Shown here: positions 27,393 to 37,696 of the stretch, in pieces
Numbering within the stretch: position 1 is the stretch's first letter
How the letters are laid out: every line of letters begins with the position of its first letter
Assembly: GCF_900182745.1 (NCBI RefSeq)
Contig: NZ_FXTY01000012.1
Location: forward strand, 1 to 60,364
DNA: 60,364 bases
Source: Shimia sagamensis
Lineage (GTDB): Bacteria > Pseudomonadota > Alphaproteobacteria > Rhodobacterales > Rhodobacteraceae
Reading direction: 5' to 3'
The notes under the pieces: generated by a model
What the model was told of the DNA's origin: nothing
Databases searched by the model: none
Seen by the model: the letters and a program-made list of their open reading frames with translations, nothing else
Translations under genes and position numbers: made by a program

Positions 27393-28477
27393 TGGCCGGA
27401 AAAGCAATAATCCGGGCGCGGGCAGCCGCGCTTACATCACAGTTTGAGGCTGTCGGGGCAGTTCCGGTAGAAACGCCAGTGCTGTTACCTGCCGAAGCGC
27501 TTCTTGAACTCTACGGTGAGGATATTCGTGGGCGGGCCTATGTGACTTCTGATGCCCTACGCGGTGAGCAGATGCTGAGGCCTGATTTTACTGTCCCGGT
27601 TGTGCAAATGCATATGTCTGATGGGGCAGAACCGGCACGTTACACTTATTCGGGGGAAGTGTTCCGACGTCAGGAGGAAGACCCGTCGCGGGCCAACGAA
27701 TACATTCAGGTTGGCTATGAGGTTTTCGACCGCGAGAATCCGGCGGCAAGTGATGCAGAAGTCTTTGCTGTGATGCAGGATGCGTTGAAAAGCGTGGAGT
27801 TGCGCGCAGCTACAGGCGACATTGGTATTTTGGCCGCGGCTGTGGCGGGCCTTGAGACCACGACGAGGCGCAAACGGGCTTTGGCGCGTCACATCTGGCG
27901 GCCGCGTAAATTCAAGGCGTTGCTTGATCGTTACTCGGGAAAAGCAGAAGTGCCACAGAGCCGCGCAACGCTTCTGGCGGCGGATGATCCCATGGCACAT
28001 GAGTTCCTCGACATTGGTCTGCGGTCGCAATCAGAAGTGGCAGAGCGGATTGACGGGTTGCGCCATGACATGGCCGCAGAACCAATTTCTCCGCTGCAAG
28101 TGGAGCTGATTGAAGCGCTGCTGACCGTGCGCGAAACTCTACCCAATGCACTGGAACATATTCGTGATTTGGCAGTGGATATGCCTGCGATCACAGAAGC
28201 GACTTTTCGGTTGCGGGATCGCATGCATGCGCTTGAGGCGCGTGGTGTGGACGTCGAAAGTCTCGAATTTGAGGCAAGCTATGGGCGCACGTCGATGGAG
28301 TACTATGACGGATTTGTCTTCGGTTTCTATGTTCCTGGACGGGCCGATTTGCCACCGGTGGCAACGGGTGGGCGCTATGACGCGCTGACTCGTGTGCTTG
28401 GTCAAGGCCGCGAAATCCCCGCTGTTGGTGGTGTCATTCGCCCGAGTCTTTTGGTGGACTTGGAGGATGCGGCATGA
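27392..28477 (+). CDS. hisZ: ATP phosphoribosyltransferase regulatory subunit
   Basis: A 361-residue catalytically inactive paralogue of histidyl-tRNA synthetase that forms a complex with short HisG and is needed for its activity and histidine feedback. Class II core pieces are seen, e.g. RPDFTVPVVQMHMSDG, RYTYSGEVFRRQEED and YGRTSMEYYDGFVFGFY, and a GGRYDAL segment near the C terminus; the anticodon-binding domain is absent. ATG 27392 overlaps the hisS stop by one base (GTG 27389 is an alternative), and its stop overlaps hisG by 4 nt. It is the second gene of the operon. Confidence 0.95.
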   Translation: MAGKAIIRARAAALTSQFEAVGAVPVETPVLLPAEALLELYGEDIRGRAYVTSDALRGEQMLRPDFTVPVVQMHMSDGAEPARYTYSGEVFRRQEEDPSRANEYIQVGYEVFDRENPAASDAEVFAVMQDALKSVELRAATGDIGILAAAVAGLETTTRRKRALARHIWRPRKFKALLDRYSGKAEVPQSRATLLAADDPMAHEFLDIGLRSQSEVAERIDGLRHDMAAEPISPLQVELIEALLTVRETLPNALEHIRDLAVDMPAITEATFRLRDRMHALEARGVDVESLEFEASYGRTSMEYYDGFVFGFYVPGRADLPPVATGGRYDALTRVLGQGREIPAVGGVIRPSLLVDLEDAA

Positions 28478-29172
28478 CCATCAAGTTAGGTGTGCCCTCA
28501 AAAGGGCGTCTGATGGAAAAAACATTCAGTTGGTTTGGTGCGCGTGGCGTGGGCTTAAGCCGAACTGGATCTGATCGGGAATATGCCGGTGCGGTAGACG
28601 GTGTGGACGGTGTTGAACTGGTGCTTCTTTCGGCAGGTGAAATACCGCGTGAACTGGCCGCTGGACGAATTCATTTGGGTGTGACCGGCATCGACCTCGT
28701 GCGTGAGAAGCTGGGTCAATGGGAACAGCAAGTTCAGGAAAAAGCTGAATTGGGTTTTGGCCATGCGGACCTGATCATTGCGGTACCTGGTTGTTGGGTA
28801 GATGTGGATACGCTGGAAGACTTGGACGCAGCCGCCGCTGCATTTCGACGCAAACATGGCTTCCGTTTGCGGATTGCGACCAAATATCACCGATTGGTGC
28901 GGGAGTATCTGCAAGCCAACGGTGTTGCCGATTATCAATTGGTGGACAGTCAGGGTGCAACCGAAGGCACCATCAAAAATCTGACGGCGGAAGGTGTGGC
29001 GGATATTACGTCAACCGGGGACACGTTGCGGGCGAACCACTTGAAAATCTTGTCAGATGCATTGGTGTTGAAATCGCAGGCGACGTTGTTCAAAAGTCGG
29101 AAGGCGGCAATGGATGATGAGGAGAGGGTCACAATGAAGGCGCTCCTGACCACCTTGGGGTTGGATGACTGA
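28474..29172 (+). CDS. hisG: ATP phosphoribosyltransferase catalytic subunit, short form
   Basis: A 232-residue enzyme that joins ATP and PRPP in the first step of histidine biosynthesis. Visible features are KLGVPSKGRLMEKTF at the N terminus, GRIHLGVTGIDLVREKL and the PRPP-binding segment QGATEGTIKNLTAEGVADI. The C-terminal ACT-like regulatory domain of long HisG is missing, which fits its dependence on HisZ encoded directly upstream. It ends the operon and is followed by a terminator hairpin. Confidence 0.96.
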   Translation: MTIKLGVPSKGRLMEKTFSWFGARGVGLSRTGSDREYAGAVDGVDGVELVLLSAGEIPRELAAGRIHLGVTGIDLVREKLGQWEQQVQEKAELGFGHADLIIAVPGCWVDVDTLEDLDAAAAAFRRKHGFRLRIATKYHRLVREYLQANGVADYQLVDSQGATEGTIKNLTAEGVADITSTGDTLRANHLKILSDALVLKSQATLFKSRKAAMDDEERVTMKALLTTLGLDD

Positions 29173-29173
29173 C

Positions 29174-29193
29174 ACCTGCGTTGGCAGGTTTTT
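29174..29193 (+). terminator. Rho-independent terminator after hisG
   Basis: A 6-bp perfect stem ACCTGC (29174-29179) / GCAGGT (29184-29189) with loop GTTG is followed by a T run. It starts 2 nt after the hisG stop codon. Confidence 0.7.
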
Positions 29194-29274
29194 GCAGGTT
29201 TTCACAATCCATGCTTGGCCTTGCTGACGGCAATGCTTAGAAGGGTCTCCCTAGGCTAAAAGGAGACCCGCCCC

Positions 29275-31626
29275 GTGGACACACGCACCCGCATTTTCCG
29301 CACGATTGCTGACGAGATTGCCGCAAAACCCAATCAGGTTGGTGCAGCTGTGACGCTGTTGGATGAAGGTGCGACGGTGCCGTTTGTGGCGCGTTACCGT
29401 AAAGAGGTTACGGGCGGCCTGGATGACACACAGTTGCGGACCTTGGCGGATCGATTGGCCTATTTGCGCGAGCTTGAAGCACGGCGCGACACTGTGATGG
29501 CGTCGATCACCGAACAGGGGAAAATGACCGACGATTTGGCCAAGGCCATTGTTGGTGCAGAAACCAAAGCGACCCTGGAGGATATTTATCTGCCCTATAA
29601 GCCAAAGCGACGCACCAAAGCGATGATTGCGCGTGAAAACGGCTTGGCACCTTTGGCTGAGGCTATTGTCGCGGATCGGGCTGCGGACCCTGAGGTTCTG
29701 GCCACCGGTTACGTGACTGAGGCGGTTGCGGACGTAAAGGCTGCACTGAACGGGGCGCGTGATATTGTGGCTGAGGGGTTGACTGAGAATGCAAGACTGC
29801 TCGGTGAATTACGCACTTTCCTTCAAAAAGAGGCAATTGTTTCTTCGAAGTTGATCGCTGGTCAAGAGCAATCTGGCGCTAAGTTCTCCGATTACTTCGA
29901 ACACTCCGAGCAGTGGTCAAAAGTGCCAAGCCACAGGGCTTTGGCGATGATGCGGGCTTCCAAAGAGGGAGTGATCGCTTTGGATATTGGTCCCGACCCT
30001 GAAAGCGGCAAGGCGCGTGCGGAGGAGATGGTTGCCAGCTATCTCGACACGCGCACAGATGCACCCGGAGACAAATGGCTGCGCAAAGTGGCCGGCTGGA
30101 CCTGGCGGGTGAAGCTAAGCCTGACGATGACTGTAGATTTGATGGGCGAATTGCGGGCGCGGGCGCAGGAAGAGGCCATTCAGGTGTTTGCTCGAAACTT
30201 GAAAGACCTGTTGTTGGCAGCACCAGCAGGAGCAAAGGCCACTCTTGGGCTTGATCCAGGTATTCGGACCGGTGTGAAAGCGGCAGTGGTGGACCATACT
30301 GGTAAGCTGCTGGATACAGCGACGATCTATCCGTTTCAGCCCAAGAATGATGTGCGTGGGGCTGAAGCCGCAATTCTGGCGCTTATTGCAAAACACAATG
30401 TGGAGCTTGTGGCGATTGGCAATGGTACAGCAAGCCGAGAGACTGAGAAGCTGGTGGGTGAGATTCTGAAGCTCCTGCCCAAAGGTGTTAGGGCGCCGAC
30501 CAAAGTGATCGTGAGTGAGGCTGGCGCGTCGGTTTATTCCGCAAGCGAGCTGGCGGCGCGTGAGTTCCCTGATTTGGATGTGTCCCTGCGTGGTGCGGTA
30601 TCCATTGCACGACGTCTGCAAGATCCTTTGGCAGAGCTTGTTAAGATCGAGCCCAAATCGATTGGCGTGGGCCAATACCAGCACGATGTCGACCAACACC
30701 GCTTGGGGAGATCTTTGGAGGCGGTCGTGGAAGATGCTGTGAACGCGGTTGGAGTGGACCTAAATATGGCGTCCGCTCCGCTGTTGGCGCATGTGTCCGG
30801 GCTTGGGCCGTCATTGGCCGAAGCGATTGTATCACATCGCGATGCCAACGGAGCATTTGGGTCGCGCAAGGCGCTTCTGGATGTGTCGCGGCTTGGGCCA
30901 GCGGCGTTTGAGCAATGCGCTGGATTTTTGCGGATCACGGATGGGGAAGAGCCTCTGGACGCGAGTTCCGTGCACCCCGAAGCCTATGATGTGGCGCGTA
31001 AAATTGTGTCAGCCTGTGGGCGGGACGTGCGCGCATTGATGGGGGATGGGGCCGCATTGAAGTCCTTGCGTGCAGAGGAATTTGTATCCGAAAAATTTGG
31101 TTTGCCAACCGTGCGGGATATTCTTGGCGAGTTGGAGAAGCCGGGCAGGGACCCGCGACCGACGTTTAAGACAGCGACCTTTACGGACGGTGTTGAGCAG
31201 ATTTCCGACCTTAAAGCGGGAATGACCCTGGAAGGTACGGTGACCAATGTGGCGGCCTTTGGCGCCTTTGTTGATGTAGGGGTGCACCAAGATGGCCTGG
31301 TGCACGTAAGCCAGCTGGCAGATCGCTTTGTCAAAGACCCGCACGAGGTGGTGAAAGCTGGTGATGTGGTGAACGTCACTGTGACTGAAGTTGATGTGCC
31401 GCGAAAACGGATTGGCCTGTCGATGCGTAAGGATGGTGGGGCATCGGCCAAAGAGGATCGCGATGCGCGATCAGGGTTTGGCAGCAAAGGTCGTGCTGGA
31501 TCTGGTGGCGGGGAACGTGGCAAAGGTCAGCGAAGTGGCGGGGGTGGTAACTACAGTGCCAAACCTAAGCAGAACAGCGGCGGTGCATTGGGTGCGGCGC
31601 TGATGGATGCGATGCGGAAGAAGTAA
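29275..31626 (+). CDS. tex: Tex-family RNA-binding transcription accessory protein
   Basis: A 783-residue protein of the Tex/Spt6 family. The N-terminal helical region contains [17 protein letters not shown]. The YqgF/RuvC-like fold appears at [18 protein letters not shown]. The HhH pair is around [19 protein letters not shown]. The C-terminal S1 domain is [20 protein letters not shown] with [13 protein letters not shown] low-complexity Gly/Ser/Lys tail (~725-783) follows. It binds nucleic acid and is thought to act in transcription or RNA turnover. The start is GTG (29275) with AGGAG 11 nt upstream. It is monocistronic as far as can be seen. Confidence 0.95.
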   Translation: MDTRTRIFRTIADEIAAKPNQVGAAVTLLDEGATVPFVARYRKEVTGGLDDTQLRTLADRLAYLRELEARRDTVMASITEQGKMTDDLAKAIVGAETKATLEDIYLPYKPKRRTKAMIARENGLAPLAEAIVADRAADPEVLATGYVTEAVADVKAALNGARDIVAEGLTENARLLGELRTFLQKEAIVSSKLIAGQEQSGAKFSDYFEHSEQWSKVPSHRALAMMRASKEGVIALDIGPDPESGKARAEEMVASYLDTRTDAPGDKWLRKVAGWTWRVKLSLTMTVDLMGELRARAQEEAIQVFARNLKDLLLAAPAGAKATLGLDPGIRTGVKAAVVDHTGKLLDTATIYPFQPKNDVRGAEAAILALIAKHNVELVAIGNGTASRETEKLVGEILKLLPKGVRAPTKVIVSEAGASVYSASELAAREFPDLDVSLRGAVSIARRLQDPLAELVKIEPKSIGVGQYQHDVDQHRLGRSLEAVVEDAVNAVGVDLNMASAPLLAHVSGLGPSLAEAIVSHRDANGAFGSRKALLDVSRLGPAAFEQCAGFLRITDGEEPLDASSVHPEAYDVARKIVSACGRDVRALMGDGAALKSLRAEEFVSEKFGLPTVRDILGELEKPGRDPRPTFKTATFTDGVEQISDLKAGMTLEGTVTNVAAFGAFVDVGVHQDGLVHVSQLADRFVKDPHEVVKAGDVVNVTVTEVDVPRKRIGLSMRKDGGASAKEDRDARSGFGSKGRAGSGGGERGKGQRSGGGGNYSAKPKQNSGGALGAALMDAMRKK

Positions 31627-31693
31627 GGGGCGATATTGGGCGTGACTGGCTTTGAACCGGCGCGCCCTACTTGAGCGATCACAACAACGGTTG

Positions 31694-32131
31694 TCAGGTT
31701 AGCAGTGTAGCCATCTGACGCATGGCCAGCGCGTACCCATTTACGCCAAATCCAGCAATCACGCCTTCGGCCCGTGCGGAAACGTAGCTGTGATGGCGGA
31801 ACGTCTCACGTTTGTGGATGTTGGAAATATGCACCTCCAGAACGGGCCCTTCGAACATGTGTAATGCATCGAGGATTGCCACAGAGGTATGTGAATAGGC
31901 AGCCGGGTTGATGATGATCCCGGCAGCCTCGGTACGGGCTTCGTGAACCCATTCCACCAACTGCCCTTCATGGTTGGATTGCAGTTGTTTTACAGTGAGA
32001 CCAAATTCGGCACCAACTTGTGTACACGCTACCTCAACATCCATAAGCGTGTCGGTCCCATAAATTTCAGGCTCACGCTTGCCGAGAAGGTTCAGGTTCG
32101 GGCCGTTTAGGATGTAAATTGTCTTGCTCAT
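31694..32131 (-). CDS. aroQ: 3-dehydroquinate dehydratase, type II
   Basis: A 145-residue enzyme of the shikimate pathway forming 3-dehydroshikimate. Family motifs: [19 protein letters not shown] with the catalytic Tyr in [21 protein letters not shown] with the catalytic His, and [17 protein letters not shown] for substrate binding. The length (~145) is normal for the dodecameric type II enzyme. It is convergent with tex and lies downstream of an Lrp-family gene on the same strand, 62 bp apart. Confidence 0.97.
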   Translation of the reverse strand: MSKTIYILNGPNLNLLGKREPEIYGTDTLMDVEVACTQVGAEFGLTVKQLQSNHEGQLVEWVHEARTEAAGIIINPAAYSHTSVAILDALHMFEGPVLEVHISNIHKRETFRHHSYVSARAEGVIAGFGVNGYALAMRQMATLLT

Positions 32132-32193
32132 TGCGCCGCTTGCCTTTTGCTGTTGCCGTTGAGGTAGCCGGAAAACTGGCGCAGGAGCAAGGT

Positions 32194-32634
32194 TCAGGAC
32201 TTTAGATCACGAAGGATCACGTTGGTCTGTGCCGAACTTACCGCAGGCAGCATAAAGAGAAAGTCCTCCAAAAAGCGATTGTATGCTTCGATGTCGGTGC
32301 ACCGCACCCGCATATGGTAATCTGCCGAGCCGGTTGTCGCAAAACACATACGGATTTCCTCCCGTGCGTTCACGGCCTCGATAAAGCGCTTAAGGTTGGC
32401 CGGATCATGGCGAGTGAGTTGCACGTGTACAATTGCGTGAAAAGTCAGTCCCAGTTTTTCGGACTGCAATCGCGCTCCGTATCCGACAATCAGACCAGCC
32501 TCCTCAAACGCGCGAATGCGACGCCAGCAGGCCGAGGTCGACATCCCCATCTTTTCCGCCAAATCAGCATTGGACAGTCGGCAGTCTTTCTCCAACAACG
32601 CAAGCAAGAGGCGGTCTTTTGAATCTAGGTTCAC
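32194..32634 (-). CDS. Lrp/AsnC-family transcription regulator
   Basis: A 146-residue regulator with N-terminal HTH ([20 protein letters not shown], then [19 protein letters not shown]) and C-terminal RAM domain ([14 protein letters not shown] beta strand through [19 protein letters not shown]). Such proteins respond to amino acids. It is divergent from the indolepyruvate oxidoreductase gene, and palindromes lie in the intergenic region, so control of aromatic amino acid or 2-oxoacid breakdown is likely. The start is uncertain: GTG 32634 is used because it gives the usual N-terminus; an in-frame TTG at 32649 is possible. Confidence 0.88.
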   Translation of the reverse strand: MNLDSKDRLLLALLEKDCRLSNADLAEKMGMSTSACWRRIRAFEEAGLIVGYGARLQSEKLGLTFHAIVHVQLTRHDPANLKRFIEAVNAREEIRMCFATTGSADYHMRVRCTDIEAYNRFLEDFLFMLPAVSSAQTNVILRDLKS

Positions 32635-32644
32635 GGCATGAATT

Positions 32645-32687
32645 TCCAAATTGGATCGAAAATCTGAAACGCAATGTCAAGTTTGAC
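32645..32687. promoter_or_regulatory. two palindromes between Lrp-family gene and indolepyruvate oxidoreductase gene
   Basis: TCCAAATTGGA (32645-32655) and GTCAAGTTTGAC (32676-32687) are perfect palindromes 31 bp apart (centre to centre) in the divergent promoter region. They could be operators for the adjacent Lrp-family regulator, for both autoregulation and control of the oxidoreductase. Lrp-type sites are often degenerate, so this is suggestive only. Confidence 0.45.
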
Positions 32688-32763
32688 CAAGGTAATGCAA
32701 TAGTTTGGAACGGTAAACCGGATTACATGTGAGATCATTCCTCAATTCATGAGGAGCGCGCAA

Positions 32764-35700
32764 ATGACCAAAGCCAGCCACGAGTTTGACAGTTATGCCC
32801 TGTCTGATCGTTATGACCGCACAACGGGACGGGTGTTCTTGACCGGAACACAGGCTCTGGTGCGGATCATGTTTGATCAGGCGCGACGCGATCGAGAAGC
32901 TGGCCTGAATACAGGTGGTTTTGTATCTGGATATCGGGGCTCCCCTTTGGGCGGTGTGGACTTAGAGTTTTGGCGGGAGCGCAAACGCACCAAAGAGCAA
33001 AACATTACTTTTATGCCCGCCGTGAACGAAGACCTCGGTGCAACCGCCGTTTTGGGAGCTCAGCAAGCCACGCTGGATCCTGAGTGCGACGTCGAGGGGT
33101 TGTTCTCCATGTGGTACGGCAAAGGCCCGGGTGTGGACCGCTCTGGCGACGCACTCAAACACGGCAACGCCTATGGTTCTTCCTCCAAAGGTGGCGTGCT
33201 GGTTGTGGCGGGTGACGACCACGGGTGTGTCAGCTCCTCGATGCCGCATCAATCTGATGTGGCTTTCATGTCGTGGTTCATGCCAACTTTGAACCCAGCG
33301 AGTGTCGACGAGTATCAAGCGTTTGGAGAGTACGGGATAGCGCTGAGCCGGTTTTCGGGAACGTGGGTTGGGTTCAAGGCAATTTCGGAGACGGTGGAAT
33401 CCGGCCGGTCAGTGGAGTTGCAGGCGGATCGGCAGTTTGTGGAGCCTGAATTTGAAATGCCCGCGGGAGGTTTACATGTGCGACCCAGCGATTTGCCAAG
33501 CCCAGACATTGAAACGCGCATTAGTCATAAACTTCGAGCGGTTGAAGCCTTTGTGGAGGCCAATCCGATTGATCAGCGCATCTATGGTATTGACGAGGCC
33601 ACATTCGGTTTTGTGACCACGGGCAAGGGGCATTTGGACCTGATGGAAGCTTTGCGGCTTCTTGGATTGGATGAGACGGCCTGTCGCCGTTTGGGAATCG
33701 ACATTTACAAGGTCGGTATGGTTTGGCCGTTGGCGCGGCGTGATGCATTGTCTTTCGTGCGCGGCAAAACTGAAGTGCTCGTTGTTGAAGAAAAGCGTGG
33801 CATCATCGAAAGCCAGTTCAAAGAGTATTTTTATGACTGGCCGGGTGACAAGCCGGAGAAGATGGTTGGCAAGCATCGCGCGGCGGGCGATCCACTGTTG
33901 CCTTGGACCGGGGAGTTGTCACCGAAAATGCTGGTGCCGGTTGTAGCCGAACGCCTAGCTCGATTGTTTCCGGAAGAAAGACTGCTGGAGAAGGCGGCGG
34001 CCTTGACCGAAGAGAAACCACCGGTGTTGAATGTCGAGGGCGCAAATCGGACGCCGTATTTCTGCTCCGGCTGTCCGCACAATACATCCACTAAATTGCC
34101 TGATGGCTCCAAAGCGATGAGTGGCATTGGTTGCCACGTCATGGCGAGTTGGATGAACCGTGAAACAGGCGGCTATGCGCAGATGGGCGGCGAGGGCGTG
34201 CCTGTGGCCGTGGCGCAGAAGTACAATGGCAATAAACACATTTTCCAGAACTTGGGAGAAGGTACTTGGTATCACTCGGGCTCGCTCGCGATCCGGCAAG
34301 CTGTGGCCGCAAATGCCAATATCACCTATAAAGTGTTGTTCAACGACGCGGTGGCAATGACTGGGGGACAGCCGGTAGACGGCCCTGTTTCGGTGCACGG
34401 AATTGCCTGGAACGCCCGTGCCGAAGGCGTGGCCCGGATTGCGTTGGTGAGTGATAACATTGGCAAATTTGATAAATCTGATTTCCCGCCTGATACTTCC
34501 TTCCATGATCGTGCGGATCTGGACCCGGTCCAGCGAGAACTGCGTGAAATCGAGGGCGTGACGCTCTTGGTATATGAACAAACATGCGCTACCGAAAAAC
34601 GGCGGCGTCGTAAGCGTGGTACGATGGAAGATCCGGATACGTTTGCTTATATCAACGAGTTAGTTTGTGAGGGCTGCGGGGATTGCTCGAAGGCATCCAA
34701 TTGTTTGAGTGTCGAGCCTGTTGAGACCGAGTTTGGCCGTAAGCGCAAAATCAACCTATCGACCTGCAACAAAGACTTTTCATGTGTGGATGGTTTTTGC
34801 CCCAGCTTTGTAACTGTGGAAGGGGCAAAGCGGCGTAAGAAATATGGGGCTGATGTGGATGTGGCCACACTGCTTGCGCTGCTGCCGTCTCCCAAGGTGC
34901 CATCTTTGGATAGGCCGTTTGACTTGTTGGTGACAGGAGTCGGTGGCACGGGCGTAGTGACCGTTGGCGCGCTGATCACCATGGCGGCGCACTTGGAAGG
35001 GATGGGCAGCTCAGTGCTTGATTTCACTGGGTTCGCGCAGAAATTCGGAACAGTGCTGAGCTACATTCGTCTGGGTGCCAATCCCGCAGCGGTTAACCAA
35101 GTGCGTATTGAGAGTGGTGCGGCAGATGCGGTGATAGGCTGCGACGTGGTGGTGAGTTCCGCGCCTAAGGCGAGTATGCACTATCGCAAAGGAGCGCAGA
35201 TCGTTTTGAATACCGCAGAAATGCCCACCGGTGATCTTGTTCTCAACCGGGATGCAGACCTGAAAGTCGGTGTGAGGGAAGACGTCATCCGTAAAGCCGT
35301 TGGAGCTGAAAATGTGCGGGCGCTCAATGCCAACAAAATGGCCGAGAAGATGATGGGTGACTCGGTGTTCGCCAATGTGATGATGTTGGGGTTTGCTTAT
35401 CAGAGGGGATTGGTCCCGGTGAGTGAAATGGCACTCAAACAAGCGGTCCTGCTTAACGGAGTAGCCGTTGAGAAAAACGCCAAGGCATTTGATATTGGGC
35501 GCGTGCTGGCGCATGATCCTGACGCCTTCTCGTGGGAGAAGCCGCGCAAAGAGGAAACGGTCGATGCCGTGATTGCCAAACGTGTGGCTTTTTTATCGGA
35601 CTACCAGAATGTCGCTTATGCGAGACGCTTTGAGCAACGCATCGCAGATTTGGCGAGGGTACTGCCGGATGATTTGCTGATTGAGGCAGCCAAGTCGCTG

Positions 35701-36177
35701 TTCAAGCTGATGGCTTACAAAGATGAGTACGAAGTGGCCCGGTTACAACTGGATCGTCAATTTGAAGTACGGCTTCACAAGGAATTTGAGGGGGAATTCA
35801 AAGTGAACTACCACATGTCCCCGCCCATTTTGCCACTGGGGCGTGACGCCGAAGGTCGACCAAAGAAGATTAAATTGGGGCCGTGGATGCGGCCTGTGCT
35901 TGGTGCTCTTGCTAAGGCGCGTGGCTTGCGAGGATCGATGTTAGATGTGTTCCGGTTCAGCGCGGACCGCAAGCTCGATCTAGAGCTTCTGTTGTGGTTT
36001 GAGGGTGTTCTCGATTTGGTGGAGAAGGGGTATGGCGCAGGCAATCGGGATACTTGTTGGGCCCTGCTGACGGCGCCTAAGGAAATCCGAGGTTATGGAG
36101 TCGTGCGTGAAGTATCTGCGGACAAGGCACGTAAAAGCGTGACAATGCTGGAGACAATGTTGTCGGCCAAAATATAG
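32764..36177 (+). CDS. indolepyruvate ferredoxin oxidoreductase, fused alpha-beta form
   Basis: A 1137-residue thiamine-diphosphate/iron-sulfur enzyme that oxidatively decarboxylates aryl- or branched 2-oxoacids (from aromatic amino acid catabolism) to acyl-CoA. The N-terminal pyruvate-type domain shows VSGYRGSPLGGVDLEFW. A Cys-rich segment YFCSGCPHNTSTKLP precedes the ThDP site, and NDAVAMTGGQPVDG lies in the ThDP domain. A [4Fe-4S]-type cluster region follows at CEGCGDCSKASNC with CNKDFSCVDGFCPSF. The C-terminal IorB-like part includes VTGVGGTGVVTVGALI. ATG 32764 is used (GAGGAGC upstream); ATG 32749 is in frame. Fusion of iorA and iorB is usual in proteobacteria. Confidence 0.92.
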   Translation: MTKASHEFDSYALSDRYDRTTGRVFLTGTQALVRIMFDQARRDREAGLNTGGFVSGYRGSPLGGVDLEFWRERKRTKEQNITFMPAVNEDLGATAVLGAQQATLDPECDVEGLFSMWYGKGPGVDRSGDALKHGNAYGSSSKGGVLVVAGDDHGCVSSSMPHQSDVAFMSWFMPTLNPASVDEYQAFGEYGIALSRFSGTWVGFKAISETVESGRSVELQADRQFVEPEFEMPAGGLHVRPSDLPSPDIETRISHKLRAVEAFVEANPIDQRIYGIDEATFGFVTTGKGHLDLMEALRLLGLDETACRRLGIDIYKVGMVWPLARRDALSFVRGKTEVLVVEEKRGIIESQFKEYFYDWPGDKPEKMVGKHRAAGDPLLPWTGELSPKMLVPVVAERLARLFPEERLLEKAAALTEEKPPVLNVEGANRTPYFCSGCPHNTSTKLPDGSKAMSGIGCHVMASWMNRETGGYAQMGGEGVPVAVAQKYNGNKHIFQNLGEGTWYHSGSLAIRQAVAANANITYKVLFNDAVAMTGGQPVDGPVSVHGIAWNARAEGVARIALVSDNIGKFDKSDFPPDTSFHDRADLDPVQRELREIEGVTLLVYEQTCATEKRRRRKRGTMEDPDTFAYINELVCEGCGDCSKASNCLSVEPVETEFGRKRKINLSTCNKDFSCVDGFCPSFVTVEGAKRRKKYGADVDVATLLALLPSPKVPSLDRPFDLLVTGVGGTGVVTVGALITMAAHLEGMGSSVLDFTGFAQKFGTVLSYIRLGANPAAVNQVRIESGAADAVIGCDVVVSSAPKASMHYRKGAQIVLNTAEMPTGDLVLNRDADLKVGVREDVIRKAVGAENVRALNANKMAEKMMGDSVFANVMMLGFAYQRGLVPVSEMALKQAVLLNGVAVEKNAKAFDIGRVLAHDPDAFSWEKPRKEETVDAVIAKRVAFLSDYQNVAYARRFEQRIADLARVLPDDLLIEAAKSLFKLMAYKDEYEVARLQLDRQFEVRLHKEFEGEFKVNYHMSPPILPLGRDAEGRPKKIKLGPWMRPVLGALAKARGLRGSMLDVFRFSADRKLDLELLLWFEGVLDLVEKGYGAGNRDTCWALLTAPKEIRGYGVVREVSADKARKSVTMLETMLSAKI

Positions 36178-36340
36178 TAACCAAGGTGATGCCTCCCGGC
36201 GGATCTTTGACCTTAAAAATGGGGTCTGGTAAGTCTGCGAACGTAGGCGGAAGGCGGGGGTTATCTCGCTTTTTTCCAAAACCCTTCGGTGTTAATGCGA
36301 GAGTGGCGAGCGTTTCAACGCTGGGAGTTGGGCGGTTTAA

Positions 36341-36380
36341 CCAAAAAGACGAAGCCCGGATGGCGATCCATCCGGGCTTC
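36341..36380 (-). terminator. Rho-independent terminator of tRNA-Met
   Basis: A perfect 13-bp stem GAAGCCCGGATGG (36351-36363) / CCATCCGGGCTTC (36368-36380) is followed on the minus strand by a T-rich tract (36345-36349). It begins 10 nt beyond the tRNA 3' end, so it ends the minus-strand tRNA transcript. Confidence 0.85.
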
Positions 36381-36389
36381 TGAAATTCT

Positions 36390-36466
36390 TGGTGGCGGTA
36401 CAGGGACTTGAACCCCGGACACGCGGATTATGATTCCGCTGCTCTAACCAACTGAGCTATACCGCC
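36390..36466 (-). tRNA. tRNA-Met (CAT), elongator; tRNA-Ile2 not excluded
   Basis: A 77-nt cloverleaf with a fully paired seven-base acceptor stem (GGCGGTA / TACCGCC) and encoded CCA. The D arm is AGCTCAGTTGGTTAGAGC and the anticodon stem-loop GCGGAATCATAATCCGC has anticodon CAT. Full pairing at 1-72 rules out an initiator. Lysidine-modified tRNA-Ile also carries CAT; the sequence resembles rhodobacterial elongator tRNA-Met, but I cannot fully exclude Ile2. Confidence 0.9.
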
Positions 36467-36672
36467 GTAAGTGGAGTGCGATTTAGGCTCTTCCTGAGGC
36501 AGGGTCAAGAGAGAAATTGCCTCCTGTAGGCGGCTTTTTGTTATACGTCGCATTTTGCCTAGCCTAGGCTTAGGAGGCGTTGGAAAATTGAGGCAGTTTC
36601 TCCGCATAGCAAGGGCATCAGGCTGGTATTGCAATGTTGGGCATGAAAAATGGCAACTTCCGAGCAGTCAAC

Positions 36673-36945
36673 TGACCTGCACCCCTGAGGGTCCGCTAAT
36701 TTGGGTTAGCTCTGTTAAGGTTTTTGTCTTTTTCTGGCTGGGTAACACATCCGACTGGTGTGAGGCCAGCGAGGCTTGTGTGGGGCCGACGGTGATTGAA
36801 GTCGCTGCGCCACGTTGCGATCAGATTGCGGGTATTCCTGAGGCTATCGAACAGGTGTTCGTTCAGACACTCATCTCGCATCCTGGCGTTTAAGCATTCC
36901 ACAAATCTGTTCTGCGTCGGTTTGCCGGGGCAATATAATGCCAGT
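36673..36945 (-). mobile_element. IS3-family (orfB) transposase remnant with one terminus
   Basis: The minus strand encodes RMRDECLNEHLFDSLRNTR followed by WRSDFNHRRPHTSLAGLTP, the C-terminal end of an IS3-family (IS407/IS2-like) DDE transposase with its final catalytic Glu in RDECLNEHLF. Upstream residues (DWHYIAP) lie in another frame, so a frameshift exists near 36925. The outer end at 36673 reads TGACCTGCACCCCTGAGGG, consistent with an IS407-group terminal inverted repeat. The rest of the element is missing. It is an inactive scar beside the DUF1045 gene. Confidence 0.75.
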
Positions 36946-36960
36946 CAGCCTTGCGGTGTT

Positions 36961-37644
36961 TCAACCGGATAGGTTTTGCCGGTGAACCTCATGAAACATC
37001 CCATTTGTGTCTTCGCCGACCAAAGTAAGGCTGTCGATCTTAAAGGGGCGCTCAAGCAGTGGTTCAATACGCGGCGCGAGCGCGGCTATTGTGGTCTCAA
37101 CGTCAGTCCCAAGGCACCCTGTAAGTGTTAAATGAAAGCGGAACTCATTTAGAACGTAGGGATAGCCCCATCGCGTCAGAAGCGCCTCTTGCGAAGCCGA
37201 CAAATTGGCTTTGCGCCGACGCGCTAGCTCAGCCTTGGAGGGGGGCGCACGAAAGGTGTCCAGTTCGCAAACAACAGTGGCAGCCAAATTGGCCAGCCGT
37301 TTTTGGTCCCCGTTGACTTTCAAGGCAATGAAGTTCTCAAGGCGGGCCAAAACCAGACCGTTCAATCTGATGGGAGCTAATTTGGAACACAGGCTCTCAA
37401 AATCGGATGAGAGACCTTCCGCACTCTTCCCTTCGGCCAAATGAAACGGCGGTTTGATTGTGCCGTGTAAGCCGTATTTGCGTGGGGATGCTGTGATCTC
37501 GGAGATATCGCGTGGCAGCCCTTTCAGGGCCGGATGCGCCATCGATTGCCCTGAAACGGGGTCCCACCCCATCCAAGCTGCTCCAAAATCGGCCAATGCT
37601 CCGGGGCGTGGAGTGTAGTATATGCCATATCTTCGAAATTGCAT
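36961..37644 (-). CDS. DUF1045 protein (phosphonate-gene associated, 2H phosphodiesterase-like)
   Basis: A 227-residue protein. YGLHGTIKPPFHLAEG (~58-73) and EFRFHLTLTGCL (~170-181) each carry an H-x-T/S-like motif, the pattern of 2H phosphoesterases. DUF1045 genes are regularly found with phn genes and are thought to act on the cyclic phosphate made by C-P lyase pathways; here it is divergent from phnM, with starts 52 bp apart. The start at 37644 (MQFRRYGIYY) is chosen because it gives the conserved N-terminus. The IS3 remnant lies immediately downstream. Confidence 0.8.
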   Translation of the reverse strand: MQFRRYGIYYTPRPGALADFGAAWMGWDPVSGQSMAHPALKGLPRDISEITASPRKYGLHGTIKPPFHLAEGKSAEGLSSDFESLCSKLAPIRLNGLVLARLENFIALKVNGDQKRLANLAATVVCELDTFRAPPSKAELARRRKANLSASQEALLTRWGYPYVLNEFRFHLTLTGCLGTDVETTIAALAPRIEPLLERPFKIDSLTLVGEDTNGMFHEVHRQNLSG

Positions 37645-37696
37645 GGAGCCTCTTTCAACACATATAAAGCGAATGCCAACAATGCGTGACACTCAC

